DNA of 64,000 bases from Capitulum mitella (GCA_030062745.1 CP099840.1:11546437-11610436); one strand, 5' to 3'. Shown: positions 12,223-25,361, counted from the stretch's first letter. Program-made: numbers and translations. Notes: generated from the letters alone by a model not told the origin.

Positions 12223-15200
12223 ATGGCGGCGCCGCCGGCGGCCCCGCCCCCGTCCCTGGACGGCTACCACCTGCTGGAGCGGGTCGGCTCGGGCACGTTC
12301 GCCGACGTGTACCGGGCCGTGCGACGTACCGACCGGCGCGAGGTGGCGCTCAAGTGCGTACATCGGGCGCGACTGAACCGGCGCGCCACCGACAACATCG
12401 TCTCCGAGATTGGCCTGCTCAAGCGGCTGGAGCACCCCAACGTCGTCCGGCTGTACGACTTTGGCTGCGACAAACAGTGAGGCCAGACGACGGTGGGAAG
12501 GCCGGCTAGCATGTAGTCATGCTCAGATCAGTGGCTGTTGTAGATCTCTTGTTATAGCTGCCGCCCCCCCCCCCGCTCCCCCGGAGGCTTTTTGCAAGGT
12601 GACCACCTACATCTGCTTCAGTAATCCCTAAATCTTCCACATATGAAAAATCAGAACTAAGTTTTGGCATATTCCATGAAATATGAAGTCAGTACCTCGA
12701 CAAGTTACTGACCAATGAATTCTCGCGAGGGCATGCTCAGGAGAAATTGCGGTACGGTGATGGTCGTCGTCGTGTAGAAAACGTAAACATTTGGCGATGC
12801 AACATTTGGTGTCTTATTCACTCTTACACCTGTATGCTACCCCAGGTTACAGTGACCTCCAGTGTTAGGAACCTGTTTTTTTTCCTGTTGTTGGAGTACA
12901 AATTCTCTTTTGGAATATAAATTTGTGCGTTTATGTGAGAAACATGGACTAACTAGGTGTTCTGCAAGCATATGTGGCTAGCAGGGGCAGATCCAGTGGC
13001 TCTGTTTAGGGGGGGGGGGCAGACCAGTTCCCTGGGTCTACATGGTAGGTCAGCAGAGTCGTTGACAAGGGGGCTAGGGGGGGGGGGTGGAAGCAGCTGG
13101 CCATGAGTTCAGAGCATACTTCAGCGGCCGAGTATGAATGGCAAACCATCAACCGTGGGGGGGGCAACTTCAAACTCTGGTTGAGAAGGAATACCAATGA
13201 CTTGTGAGGAGGGAGCAAATGACCATTTTGGAGTACAAAATTCTTCTTGGAGTATAAATTCTCTGGTGCTCCTTCACGCCAGAATATGACAGTTTTTCCA
13301 ACACTGGTGGCCTCCGAACTTGAATGCTAATTTGAGCTAGGTCATTGGAGGTCAAAATCATGAATCGAGCATGATGACTCTTGTACCTTTTCTTGACCTA
13401 GTAGGGTCATTAGATGTTCGGAAGCAGTGATTCGCGCAACAGCAGTATCTCCGGTCCTTACGCATCGTTAGAAATGGCCTAGGGCACCTCAGAGACCTCT
13501 TGTGGATTACGTCCCACGGGATCCAGTGAAGCCAGAATCTGTTGTTAGCCTTTGAAACCGTTTGATGTCTGGGAGAAAAGCTCATAAATACCCCTGGTTT
13601 TTAGACATTGTATACATGCAATTAATAAACGACCTTCAGTATACCAAGAGACACCGTGTTGTTGTATAGATCAGTAACAGGTCAAAAATATTTAAGACTC
13701 ATCGTTTTGGCCAGGGCCCATCGTCAGGAGTCAGGCCATCGTCAGAGCGCACTCCTAACGATGACCCTGCAGAGGGCACTTCTGACAAATATGCTTCCCT
13801 TGCAGAGTGCAATCCTGACGATTGCCCTGGCCGAAACGTTGAGTCTAATATATTTTTCATCTGTTTCTGGTTCATACAGCAGTACAGTGTCGCCTGGTGT
13901 ACTGAAGGTCGTTTGTTAATTGCATGTGTACAATAGATACTCCTTGAGCTCGCCTGTAATGTTGTCATGTGACTTAAAGGGTCAAACCTGAAATCATCAT
14001 GTAGTCAAAGGACCAAGCTCCACACTCGTTTTTGCTTTATGGCTCTATTACGCCCGGTTTGGAAATAGCTGGGATAGTGTTACGCCTCCCGTGCACTGTC
14101 GAAGTTGACCAAATGGCGGTTACTGGCGAAGGGTAAGTATGGCACATTTTATCTGGCTTTCATGCCATACAGTGCACGCTACTTTATGTTTTGAGCACCG
14201 TGGGTCGGATGGTTTGTGCTGTGGTGACATCTGCCTTTGATTCAGATGTGTGGTAGCATGCTTTAAACATGTTAATTTGGTTTGCTGTTCTTGCAGCGTA
14301 TATAGATGTCTTAAAAATTGCTTAGGTATATCTCCTTATGCTCGGTCGTCATTCAGTTCCATTTCCATATTGCAGATGCCAAGTTTGAAGCAACGTTCGT
14401 GTACGTTTTGTATCAAATACGCTTCCCTTGCAAAATACTGTTAACATTGCTAGCCGTATAAAAAAGATAGACAGAAAATGTACTGTGACTTGACGCCGCA
14501 GACATGCATCAGCGAAATGGTTGCCTCATCCCTGTCGAGCGCTGTTGATAACGTAAAATATGTCTTTTCCGTAGAGTTAACATCCAGTTTGACTTGCCTG
14601 ACATGCCCGGAACAGCCGTCATAAGAACGTTAGTTTTCAGTCTTTCATGACGTGCTGGCCAATTTGGGGGAAGGGGGGCTTTACAAAAGAAACCGGCGCT
14701 GTTTGTAAATTTCATCATCATTCATCATCACATCACATAGATCATATCATGTATTCATTTTGAATCCTGATTATAAAGCGCACTTTTATATTCATGTCGT
14801 GCGTCATACTAGATAATATAGACCTGTGCGGTCGTCTCCACCGTGTCGAACGCAGACACAGCGGACGTAGAAGCACGAGCTGCTGATTGTACCACGTGCA
14901 TTGATTTGCTAAGGCTCGTCGCCTCCCGTGCACGCGTGTGTTCGATTACCAATCGATTCGAATTGACTCTGAATCGTTTCAGGAATTCGGCGTTTTACCG
15001 TGAACCGTAATCTGAATCGGTACAGTGAAAATCGCAATGAACCAGAATCAAAACTGGAAACTGGAATGCTTGCCGTTCCAAAGAATCACCTGTGAACCGA
15101 TTGACGAAGAAACTCACAAAGGATAACAACATATTAGATACCCAAGCCCCTCTGTTACTAAAATGCGCAGGGAAAATTCAGATCTTTCAGCTGTCTGATT

Positions 15201-18200
15201 TTACAAATATGTCATTGTATTATTTATATTTCACTACGAATTTTAGTAGTGTGCCGAATGTGTAAATGAATTTGGACATTGTTCCGAAACGAATCGAAAT
15301 TGAATTGATTTACGTGTGATTAGATCAGAATGTAATCGATAAGTGTAAGAAACGTACGGGAAATCTGGTTCACAATAGGCTCCTGGATCTGGCAATCGAA
15401 CATTGAATCAATTCAGTTCAGGTGTATCGAGTCTGCTGGTCAGTGTGGTGCGCGCCGTCTTCCAGCTACGTCTACATCGTGATGGAGCTGTGTTCGGGCG
15501 GCGACCTGTCGCGCATGATCCGCTGCCACCACCGGCTGCCGGAGACCGTGTGCCGCATGTTCCTGCGCCAGCTGTCGCTGGCGATGCAGTACCTGCACAG
15601 CAGCAACATCTCGCACATGGACCTGAAGCCGCAGAACCTGCTGCTGACCGCAGACACGCCGCCCACCCTCAAAGTGGCCGGTCAGTGACGGAGGTGGCTG
15701 CCGTCGGCCGGGCGCCGGTCGTCAGACGGTAAACGGTGTCGAAAAAGGAGTCAGTCTGCCTGTGGGAAGGGCTGGAGCTTAGATTAAGCTGTCTGCCGGT
15801 TTGTGTCTGGTGCTTGAAGATTGCAGCCTGCTGATATTCCTGTCATCGTCACAGTTTAAAGGAACTGTTCCGCACTGGTCGATTTCTCAGCGTCGGCTCG
15901 CTGTGTCCCCCCCCCCCTCCCGCACGTTTTCAGCAGTCCTTTTCGGACATAAGTAGCAGTAAAACAATCGTAATAAATCAGAAACGTCATTCTGAAGTCG
16001 TCCGCTGACATGGAGCAACATGAGCCTCATCTGTCAAGCCTACCAGCCTATCTATCCAAGGGAAACCCTTGGCGTCTCACCTGGGCGTCTGCGGGCAGAT
16101 TTCGGTTTTGCCGAGTACCTGACTCCGGACGACGAGACAGAGGGTCTGCGCGGCAGCCCGCTGTACATGGCGCCGGAGATCCTGACCCGAGGTCACTACA
16201 GCGCCAGCGCCGACCTCTGGTCGATCGGTGAGGACAGCCCACAGCCGGCAGGCGCGCTTTTTGTCTCGCGCTGGACCGGAGGCCATTGTACATGGAGCGG
16301 TGCTGTACTTGTGTACCGAAAACCTCTGCGGGACCTATGTCTTAAACCCTTACTGGCATGAATATTGAACTTGTGCGGTGTAGCTGCGTCGTGCTATGCT
16401 AATCCGTTTGATGTCGTGACTTAGCCTGATAATGTCTGTTTGTGCCTGATAATGCCCCGAAATATAGGTTTTTCATAAGCCTTTGCTTAATTCCTTTGTA
16501 ATTGTCTATATTTTTCTTACGTTTTCTGAACGATTAATTCCGCGAAGAATGGCCCTTAACCCTATTCCCGGCAAGGGGGGCTGAGTCCGCCGCCCCTCGG
16601 GTTTTTTGCTTGCCAATTTCAGGCTTTTTAACGCAGCTTCACGAAACGTGATGACTTTTCCTAGCTATTCTTTCTACGCGCCGTGACAAAATTTCAAAGT
16701 TCTATTTTGCTCAGGGGCGGAGCCAGGCAATGTTTTTGGGAGGCACCTCAGGCCATTTTTGGCCATGTTGAGGATAAAAGGAAAATGTTTGCCAAAAACA
16801 GAATTTTTGAGATAGAACTTAAGACTTTATATGGATGTATAGCTAAATAGTTGGGCAATGTGCAGATGTAATTTTGTGTATCTGAGGTCACTTTACAATG
16901 TCAGGTCAAGGTCAAAAGTCAAAATTTGGTTTTATTGTAATAGTTTTGGCGTTTTTTTTTCGAATGCCAAACCCGGAATGTATGTGACGTAGTCAGGTGC
17001 CCTCTACTTGTGTATCAAGTTTCAGGTTGATATCAGGTTGGGTCACGGAGCTATGACCTAAAATGTCAGTGCGCGTACCCTATATCAGAATAGCCGTAAA
17101 ATGAAATTTTTGGAATAGAGTGAATTCAAATGATTGAAAACGTTTACAGATAATATTAAATGCACAAAAGATCATTCCAAGTGACCCTAAGGTCGCTGGA
17201 GGTCATTTAAGGTCAAAGGTCACAAGCTGATCTGAAGAACGTGTGACCATGACAGTTCCCCCTTTTTCATGTCCCTGGCACCGCCTATGCTAACATTATA
17301 CAAACATTGTAATGCGATTTGTAGTTCTTTAGCATAACATGACTAGCAGAAGCCAAAAAAGTGTTTTTGCCTCTTTTGTCACTTCAGTCGTTAGACAACT
17401 AATCCTCCTATTTTTGAAACCCTGTGAGCGCTCATTAATTTTCTCAAAATTTTAGATTTGTGTACCCATGGTAAAAGCCCCATCCGTAATCTCTCGATTC
17501 ATGCCAGTTTCATTGAAATCGGTCCATAAAGAACGGAGTTATAAGAAGTCCAAAAGTACCCCTCATTTTGACATTTTTGCCCCCCTGTATCCACACATTT
17601 CAAGTTTTTTGAAAGTTCTGTTTATAAAAATGTAGTTTACGTCACGGCAAATCGATTGCCGTTTGTTGCGATGAAATCGGACTAGTAGTTCTCGAGATCT
17701 CAGGGCGGGCCGAATCCGCCCCCCTGCTGGGAATCGACCATACCGTGTAGCCCTCCGGGAAGAGGGTTAAATACTCCTGGCTTTTAGACTTTGTATACAT
17801 TTAATAAATAGACGATCTCCAATATACCAAGAGACACTGTATTGCTGTATAAATGGGCTCCAATAAAAAAGCATTAGACTCATTGTTGCAGTCGGGGGCC
17901 ATCGCCAGGAGGCCGTTGTTTTGTATGTATTGGAGGTCGCTTGTTTATTGAGTGTAAAATTTTCCAAACGACTGTTTTTTTCAGAAGATGTGTAAACATC
18001 ATGCATGTACTAGAAAGTAAGGGATATGTTTCGTTCCAGGCGTTATATTATACGAATGTTTGTTTGGAAGAGCCCCGTACTCCTCATCCAGTATAAAGGA
18101 GCTGATAAGCAAGATCAAGGTGGACAAACCTATACAGGTAAAGGAGCGCATATGGTAGTGTTTACTGATTTTGATGACAAGTTGTGTTTAGGTTGGCTGC

Positions 18201-21200
18201 TCCAGTTTGCGAACGTTTCGCGATTTCAAGCGTCGGAAAATATCGATGTTAACCGTTTTCATCAAGCACTAGCTCCAGACAATCTGCCACTGGGTTTTAA
18301 TAATTGTCGGGATCTAAACCGTCTTCTTCCTTATGCCGTCCTAACTGTGCTGTTCCTTCTGACCTTGTGCCATCAGACTCGATCGTATTTGATATTTTCC
18401 GTAGAATGGTAGTCATTTCTGCGGCTCGTTGGTATTGATTGACTGTTGAAGTCACGGCTGCAGCGGGTTGGTCATTACGGGAGTTTTTTGTTGGTGGCAT
18501 TTAAATTTGTTTTTTATTGGAAATATTTGAAATGGTGTCATCTGAAGCGCCTGTGCCCCACTCCGCCGATGGCAGGAGAGACCCTGAATGTCCTCCCAAA
18601 ACCACTCTGATCCGTTTCTGATGTCCGTGGGTCGTCACCTCATTCCTCTATGGCATCCGCCGACCGTCTCAGGCCCCCTCAGGCCGGCCCGGCCACGTGC
18701 TGCCGGCCGTCACGTGACGTAACGCCTCGTGGCGTATCTTGACGTCCGTGGCGACCTGCGCTTTGATGTTGTGTGACTCACTTCACGTACCGTGATGGTT
18801 TGTGACGTGTCTGGACGCTCTGTAACGCCCCGTGATGCACTGTGGTGTTCCAAGACTTATCTTGTCGCGCTGTGGCGTACCGTGACGCTCGTGCCGCGTT
18901 ATATGATGCCGTGGCGCTGTGGGCCCCTGCTGTTGCAGCTGCCGCCGGGCGCTTCGCTGTCGCCGCAGTGTCGTGACCTGCTGACCCGGCTTCTGAAGCG
19001 GGACCCGCAGGAGCGCATCACGTTCGAGGAGTATTTCCGGCACCCGTTCGTCGACCTGGAGCACGCTCCCAGCGCCGAGTCGCTTCCCAAAGGTGATACA
19101 CACCGCTGCGGGTCTGAATCGCCTCCTAAGGGGTGCATACGTGTTCTGCCACCTTCTGCACGTGAGCCAGCTCACGGGCCGTCTGAGCTGAGCCTCTACG
19201 AGCCCTCTGCTGGCGGAGCAGACCTTACCGTGTCAGCTGTGACTGTGGCTCGTGCGCTTTAGGACTGGTCTAGGCAGCTGCAGCTGGTGGTGTATCTCCG
19301 GCGATGATCGGACGGTGCCGGGCCGCCGCAGGTTCCCGGCTTATCGAGCGGGCCGTGGAGAAGGACGCCGCCGGAGAGCTGGAGGCTGCCATCGCGCTCT
19401 ACAAGGACGGCCTCGACCACGTGCTGGCGGCCGTGCAGTGTAGGTGCCGGGCCGGGCCGGCGAGCTCCGCGGACGTACTGTACGGACGAGATACCGGCCA
19501 GGTGTCCCGCACCAGCCCACGGTTTCGGTAGTCGCGGTCCGGTCCTTACGACGCAAGGTAGATAAATGCTGGTATGCACGCTCGTTCAGACGCTGTTTCG
19601 TCACATAATTTGGTCTTAGCTGTTCTTTGCTGCTAGCGCAGCTGTGCCTGCCGCCCTGTAGCTCACGGCCTCGGGTCAGCTGCGTGCCTCCGTGATTCAC
19701 CATGCTGAGCGTGTGTGCCTGCCTGCCGTCGACCCGTGACCGGCCCCTGCCGGGTAGCAGGGCCCGCTGACGGCCGTGTTCCGCAGACGAGCGGAGTGAG
19801 GAGCGGCGCGCGGCGCTGCGCCGCCGCCTGGACGAGTACGTGCGCCGGGCCGAACAGCTGCGGACCCGGCAGCGGGCGGCGGCGGCGGCGGCGGCGCCGG
19901 CCGGCCAGCCGACCTCCGAGCCGACCGGCGACCCGGACTCGGCCGCCCTCGGTACGGCAGCCGTCACTGGGCCGACTGGGGCCGGGACGGAGCCAGGGGA
20001 GGATCGACTGGGGCCGGGACGGAGCCAGGGGAGGATCGACTGGGGCCGGGACGGAGCCAGGGGTGGATCGACTGGAGCCGGGACGGAGCCAGGGGTGGAT
20101 CGACTGGGGCCGGGACGGAGCCAGGGGTGGATCGACTGGAGCCGGGACGGAGCCAGAGGAGGATCGACTGGGGCCGGGACCCAGGCAGGGAAGAGTTGCT
20201 GGGGTGGCGGACTGCTCTTATTGGTGACCTTCGTTTATGTTTTTGCAATCCATTTCTTTGTGTATGATATCCCGAGCCAGCACGTTGTGTACATTCGGCT
20301 GTCATATTAACCAGGGTATCGGGCGTTACCGTGTAGTACATGCGAACGGAACTGCGTTGTCTGCCGTTAATCCAGAGGTGTGAATTTTCCTGTTGCATTT
20401 GTTTGTCAGTTCATGAGGGGAGAAGAGCCATTGCACATTACCTACTGACTAGCTGCTGGTGCTCGGTCGTGTCGTTGACCGGCTGGCCGTGACGCAGTTT
20501 TCCCGTGCGTCCGCCAGAGGCGCTGGCGTCGCGGCGCGAGCTGGTCCGGTCGGCGCTGGATCTGGCGCGCACGGCCGGCTGGTACGAGCAGGAGTCGCGC
20601 TGGGAGACGGCGCTGGAGACGTACCAGCTGGCCATCCAGCAGCTGATGCCGCTGGCCAAGCAGGCGGAGCCGCACGAGCAGCGCGTGTTAAAGATGGCGG
20701 TACGCCGCCGATGGCGCAGGAGCCACGCTGGCGCGGCGGGGCCGCTGGTTGTCGGGGATCGCGTGGGGCGGGACGGGCTGCTGGTCATTGCTTCCGTGCT
20801 GCCCGCGGTCCGTTTCAGCGGGAGTTTTTGTAAATTTCGTGTGAAAAGCTGTCTTTGATGAGTGAAAGAAAATCGAAATTTTCCGGGATAGGTAGCTCAG
20901 TGGGTTAGAGCGTTGGCCTCGCCGTCCTGGAAAGACGGGTTCGAGTCGCCTCGGCGATCGATATGTGGTCCATGGAGCAACTGGCACAACTGGCCAAAAC
21001 AGGGTGAAGCTGACGGCCACACGGTCGTGTCACACCTTTGGTGACACGTTTAACTTTCGCCTCAAAATCAGCCGTTACCTGGAATTGCTCGATTGGGTCG
21101 GATGCAAGGGTCGGAGTTGGTGCAACAAGCCATACTTAGCATAGGCTTTGATCCCAGACATTGCCCCAGCAACCATTCGGAACATATTTATAGAAAAAAA

Positions 21201-21814
21201 TATTGTATAGGGCAGATGGTGCGCAGGATTGCTCCATTTCGTGCATCATTTCAGATTTCATGGCATTTAAAACTTTCCGCCGAAAATTTGCTAGACTTTT
21301 ATTAAAATATTCGGCCAGAATCATTTCCTTGATAGCCTTTGTGTACGCCGCGTGGATGTCCGATTGCACGTGCACCGACTAAGACGGGTGGCCTTGCGGT
21401 CTCTGTGTGGGTGACGGTCATCCCGTTTAATTGCCGGATGTTGTGTTGTTCTACAGTTGCGGTAGCCGGCTATGATACCCGAGTCTTCAGACGCCTCGGG
21501 TGGCTGTCCCTTGTCCTCAGGAGCGGCGTTTTAACGCTCCTTCCGAGATTGCCGTGTTCGAGTCCGGTCGCCTGCGCGTGCGGCCGGCAGCGGCGCCGTC
21601 CTGCCGAGAAGCGGTGGCGCAGTCACTGTCGGCGATTCGTACCGGCAACAGCCGCGGGCGTGACTGCCGGCGCTGCTCCTTCCAGGTGGAGCGCTGGCTG
21701 GACCGGGCCGAGGCGATCCAGTCTTTCCGGGACCTGCAGAGAGAGATGGCCTCCGACGGCGGCAGCCGCAGGCACAGTACGTTCGGCCGGGACACCCGCC
21801 AGTCCCTGATCTAG
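12223..21814 (+). CDS. ULK3: ULK3-type serine/threonine kinase, complete, nine coding exons
   Basis: Exons 12223-12476, 15466-15680, 16099-16227, 18040-18137, 18939-19092, 19332-19439, 19787-19951, 20518-20699, 21686-21814. All have GT-AG borders and phases agree, giving 477 aa (human ULK3 is about 470). Kinase domain about 15-270: Gly-loop GSGTFADV at 22-29, catalytic Lys44 in VALK, catalytic loop HMDLKPQN at 135-142, DFG 157-159, APE 181-183. The Arg of HRD is replaced by Met, as ULK3 enzymes also lack it (HLD in human). Two helical MIT-like regions follow, about 285-350 and 375-450, separated by an alanine-rich linker. ULK3 acts in autophagy, Hedgehog/Gli phosphorylation and ESCRT-III abscission control. 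A longer in-frame start exists at 12091, but the CpG-rich context GCGATGG at 12223 and the acceptor at 12186 favour the chosen one. Confidence 0.92.
13601..13935. mobile_element. MITE-like foldback element
   Basis: Left arm (about 13601-13730, starting ATACATGCAATTAATAAACG) and right arm (about 13800-13935, ending CGTTTGTTAATTGCATGTGTAC) are reverse complements over roughly 130 bp. Each inner end carries a GGCCAGGGC…ATCGTCAGG motif. The loop has short imperfect repeats of CCTGACGAT type. A partial copy is at 17765-17960. Noncoding, so it would depend on an enzyme from elsewhere. Confidence 0.75.
14940..15400. repeat. GAATC-rich degenerate repeat, copy 1
   Basis: Recurrent GAATCG, CGATTCGAATT and related words in both orientations across about 450 bp. 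The same style of sequence occurs at 39770-40380, suggesting a dispersed repeat family. Confidence 0.5.
16557..17771. mobile_element. Noncoding element with imperfect terminal inverted repeats
   Basis: Left end TAACCCTATTCCCGGCAAGG, then GGGGCTGAGTCCGCC. The right end, read on the other strand, has TAACCCTCTTCCCGG and ATTCCCAGCAGGGGGGCGGA. The right half shares sequence with 8300-8610. It is interrupted by another element (16712-17291). No coding capacity seen. Confidence 0.65.
16712..17291. mobile_element. Inner element with GGGGCGGAGCCAGG-type ends
   Basis: Begins CAGGGGCGGAGCCAGGCAATG and ends CATGTCCCTGGCACCGCCTA, which are imperfect inverted ends. The interior is rich in AGGTCA, including a perfect direct repeat AGGTCA-A-AGGTCA at 17210-17222 and TCAAGGTCA near 16905. 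A fragment of the same end is at 8770. No ORF. Confidence 0.55.
17765..17960. repeat. Truncated copy of the 13.6-kb foldback element
   Basis: Shares TTTAGAC-TTGTATACAT, AATAAATAGACGATC, ATACCAAGAGACACTGTATT and the GGCCATCGCCAGG inner motif with 13590-13730. The second arm is short and degraded (GGAGGTCGCTTGTTTATTGA). Confidence 0.65.
19974..20180. repeat. 32-bp minisatellite in ULK3 intron 7 (about 6.5 copies)
   Basis: The unit is GACTGGGGCCGGGACGGAGC followed by CAGGGGAGGATC. It starts about 22 bases after the exon 7 splice donor. Two variants (GGGGA/GGGGT and GGGGCC/GGAGCC) alternate among copies. Open frames through it are by-products of the repeat. Confidence 0.93.
20883..20960 (+). repeat. 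tRNA-like SINE head
   Basis: Pol III A-box TAGCTCAGTGGG (20892-20903) and B-box GGTTCGAGTCG (20938-20948) have tRNA spacing. The anticodon and acceptor stems do not pair properly, so this is probably a SINE or tRNA pseudogene and not a working tRNA. It lies in ULK3 intron 8 on the gene's strand. Confidence 0.6.
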
Positions 21815-24800
21815 CCGCGCCGCTGCCCGGCGCCCGGTCCGCGGGCTTCCGTTATCTCGCACCGGCCACTTGAAAGACATGCTCTGGCGTCTGCTCCGCG
21901 CTCTTCCCGGGGCGTGGTCGGGGAGCGTCAGCCGTCTCGTGCTGTAAGTGGCGTTTGTGTTGCAAGTTGTGCCGCTCCGCGGACCCGTTCGCGCGGCCGA
22001 CCGATGACTGCCAGCTCCGTGAATGAGGCGACGACCAGCGTTCTTTTGTGGACCACTGCCATTGTTGGGACATTGGGGCAATGCTGCCACGGCGGCGGCG
22101 GCGGGTGTTTTCCCATTGAATGGCTCCTTTGACCGAGTAAGTGGACCTGCTGAATGTGTGCCGCCGAGGCGCTGTGTTCCGGTGTATTCGTGATGAATGT
22201 CGCGTCTCAGCCAGCGTGACGCCCGTTAGGGATCGTATACGTGCTCTTCCATTGGCCGGCACGTGGCCATCGATTAGCAGTCCTGCGGCGAAGATGCGTT
22301 CTGACGATTTCTCAAATATTGTGTTCAGGAATGAAGGAGTTATTGTATTTATGCCGTTCACTTTGCGCTTGGCCAAAAACAAAACTTGGTTTGGTTTCCT
22401 GACACTTTCATGCGGCAGCTCGCCGTAAACAGGTCTGTTGTCTGTTGTCTGTCTGTTGTCTGTTGTCTTCTAAGCGGGCAATGAAGAGACCGTTGCTCAT
22501 TATGAACTTACACTTAACGAAATAATATCATTTGCGATGCTGAGAAAACGATGGATGCGCGGCCGTGAAAGCTTTTCATCAGTGACTATATTCCTAGTGA
22601 GTAAATTCGTTGCACGATGACTGGGAGGTGTTGAGATTAATACTGGTGGCACATAAAAGCCCTAATTTTGTTTTAGGTGGTTTGGTCGCGTATTGAGATC
22701 AAGATTACAATTAGTTTTGAGCGGTGCTGAGCTTCGGCTACGACTGCCCTCGCAAACGCATAGCTGATTGCGACTTCGATTGATTTCCGCCTTCTGCTTG
22801 CGGAACGACTAGCCCGGTTTTTTTATCTGCCTGCTGTGACAGGAATAAGGGCCGCACATTTTGGTCCGTCTCCCGCACTTGACCCAGATTCAGTCCCGCT
22901 GTCTTACCCTAAGAGTACGTGCTCCTCCCGCCTGTGACAGTGTGTGGGACGGTACCGCGGTTACGGCCTTGTCTTGGTGCGACCTTGAGCCGGACGAAAG
23001 GTCAGACGAATACAGGGAAATGCCACACGATATCATTGACTGAGGCCATCGAACGGAACCTACTGCGTTGAAGGGGCGACGGTTTAGCCGGTACAAATGT
23101 CAGGCTTATTTGCATGAGAGCACCCACTATGACTGCTTGGGGTCTTTGCAGTTGTTTTTTTTTTGCCGTTGCGTGCAGATTGATTACTCCGTTTTTGTGT
23201 GAATTTCAGTGATTTTGTGTCGCAGAAAGTCTACAACTTAATAGACGCGTAGATGTGTGTGTGTCTGGCTTGGCAAGACACCTCAGTCTGACAGTCTGTG
23301 GGCACGGGACAATTTCCGAATCCATTACTGAAGTCAAAATCGTTCGGTGAATGTCGTCCTTGTTGCGCCATGCGGTTCCGCTGTCCAGGAAAGTGCCCAG
23401 TGTGGCCGCGTGGCGGCGCTGCGGTGCGCTGTCAGCTGACGAGGGTCGCACCGCCGCCTCGCATTACGGCTCCTGGGGTTCGGCGGACAGGTGTTCACGG
23501 GGGGGGGGGGGCGAATGGTTTCCACCAGGTCTCAGGTCTCCACGGACACTGGCGATTGTCGCGATACAACCCACCGTGAGCGGTGAGGCGTGTCGAGTGC
23601 ACGTGCTCTGGCCTCGGTTACAGCAGATCGCTGGGAGTTCCTGACGAGAGCTGTGCGTCACTGGGGAGATATCCCAATATCGGTGCTGGTTGGGGATGCA
23701 TGGCTAGTGAAAGCAGCGTCATTTGATCCGAGCGACTGCCCTTCATTTTGTGGGAACCATGCTCGATTCTGTGGAGGGCTTCTTACTATTGTTCGGCTTT
23801 GATCGCTTGGAGCTCTTGAGGGATTACCTACGAAAAACGGCAGCTTGGACTGCAACAACTAGGTGGCAGATCGATGCATCCTGCTCGGATGACTGCAGCA
23901 ATGGCATTGGCTTTGTCTTGAAATGTGCCGATTTGAGCTCGTTGAAAGGGGTTGTGGCATCGTATCTTAAGGAACTGATTCATGTAAGTATTGAACAGTA
24001 CGCCGCACTCCTGCTGCAGATCGGCTCTCTTTGCCGCGGTTGAGCACCGGAAACCTATGTTATATTTTTCTTCACCGCGCCCACGTTAGTTTACGTCTCG
24101 TCCTTTTGTTACAGAAAACTGCTCTGTCCAGTGATTCGCCTGAAATGCCGGGGCGGAATGTCGTCGTGCTCGTGGTGTGAAGCAGTCTGAAGTGATACCA
24201 TCATGACGTCGTGGCAGAGCAGGATGTTTTTGTCGATGAGAACGGTTATGCGGTCACCGTTACGGCCGATGTTGTTGACGGTTGGAGGGACACAATCTGA
24301 CTGCTCCACGGCTTTAATCGTTATGAATTTACTGTCAGAAGCGGTCAGGCAGTGATGCACCGACTTATCATTATTTGTTGTTCCAGATGCCGCTATTTTT
24401 GTGCGAACTTTACAATCCATGCTTAATGAAGCTTGTGTACCACACCACCGGAAATGAATAATGCGTGCGAGAAATCATGAGAAACTCTGAAACGCTGGTG
24501 ATTCCCACGCTGACAGTAATCGCGTTTTGTCTTGAACTGAATTGTTTCTGCGAACATGCTTGTCTGACTGCCGTGATCCCGAAATACATCTCCGTCAATG
24601 CGTGCCGCGACCGGCCCTTCTGCGGATCGAAATAAAAGGCTGGGCGCGTCGCCCTTTTCTGATCTCGGGGGCGCAGTAATGCACATATCGCGTCCTTGTG
24701 AAAAAAGCAGACCTGCTTATTCAAATTGGGATTGATACCCTCAAGATGCAATGAATCGTTTTTTCTATGTGGGACCAGTGACACCGCCATGTTAAGACGT

Positions 24801-25361
24801 GGTCATGCTCGTTTGTTCGAATGTCCCACTGACGTGCGACTGAGCTTGCGCCAGTTCATCGGCACACTGAGGCCAACCTAAAGAGGTAGGCCCTTGTCAC
24901 CATCCTAACGAACCTCTTGAATTTGAGCCGTGTGTGCACCATGGTGTAGACTGTGGTGTGTTCTGTACGATGTGCGTAACATGAAGCAAAATAAATGGCG
25001 CCCACCGATTCCCTTTTCACTTTTTTTGTATATTGCGATGGTAAGTGGACATTTCCTTGAAACGAACATGGGATGTTCACAGGTATGTTGCATCGAAACG
25101 AAGTAGGATCTTGCAGCAAGACCCAGCCACGAAGTCAGAGTGTATCAAACGAATGGTATCTGTTTTCATTGGCACGTGATGTTGATTGGCGTCCCTAATG
25201 ATTCATACATATGACTGGAACGGATGCTCAGGCTGGCCTCACTGGGACTGATTCAATCGAGTTTCGACGAGTAGAGCTACAGATGGCGGTACTCATTAAC
25301 AGCGCATTTTGCATCTCAGAATGTATCTTCACAGCGCCAGGCCTTATTGGTTTTTCAACTC

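Larger units (their letters stand above)
12477..15465. other. ULK3 intron 1: G-runs, foldback element, GAATC-rich repeat
   Basis: Contains three poly-G runs at about 13008-13165 that could form G-quadruplexes, a foldback element at 13601-13935, and a GAATC-rich degenerate repeat from about 14940 to 15400. No extra exon recognised. Confidence 0.6.
16228..18039. other. ULK3 intron 3: nested noncoding transposon-like elements
   Basis: An outer element spans 16557-17771 and an inner one 16712-17291. A truncated copy of the 13.6-kb foldback follows at 17765-17960. No exon other than those of ULK3. Confidence 0.6.

Noticed and set aside
19715..20310. Gly-rich open frames with [18 protein letters not shown] repeats
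   Set aside because: Produced by the 32-bp intronic minisatellite and the overlapping ULK3 exon 7 read in other frames.
20883..20960. A functional tRNA gene
   Set aside because: A and B boxes are good, but the anticodon, acceptor and T stems do not pair, so a SINE head or pseudogene is more likely.
23723..24043. 106-codon plus-strand frame with mixed amino-acid composition
   Set aside because: Looks less repetitive than others but has no recognisable domain, codon bias or partner exon.
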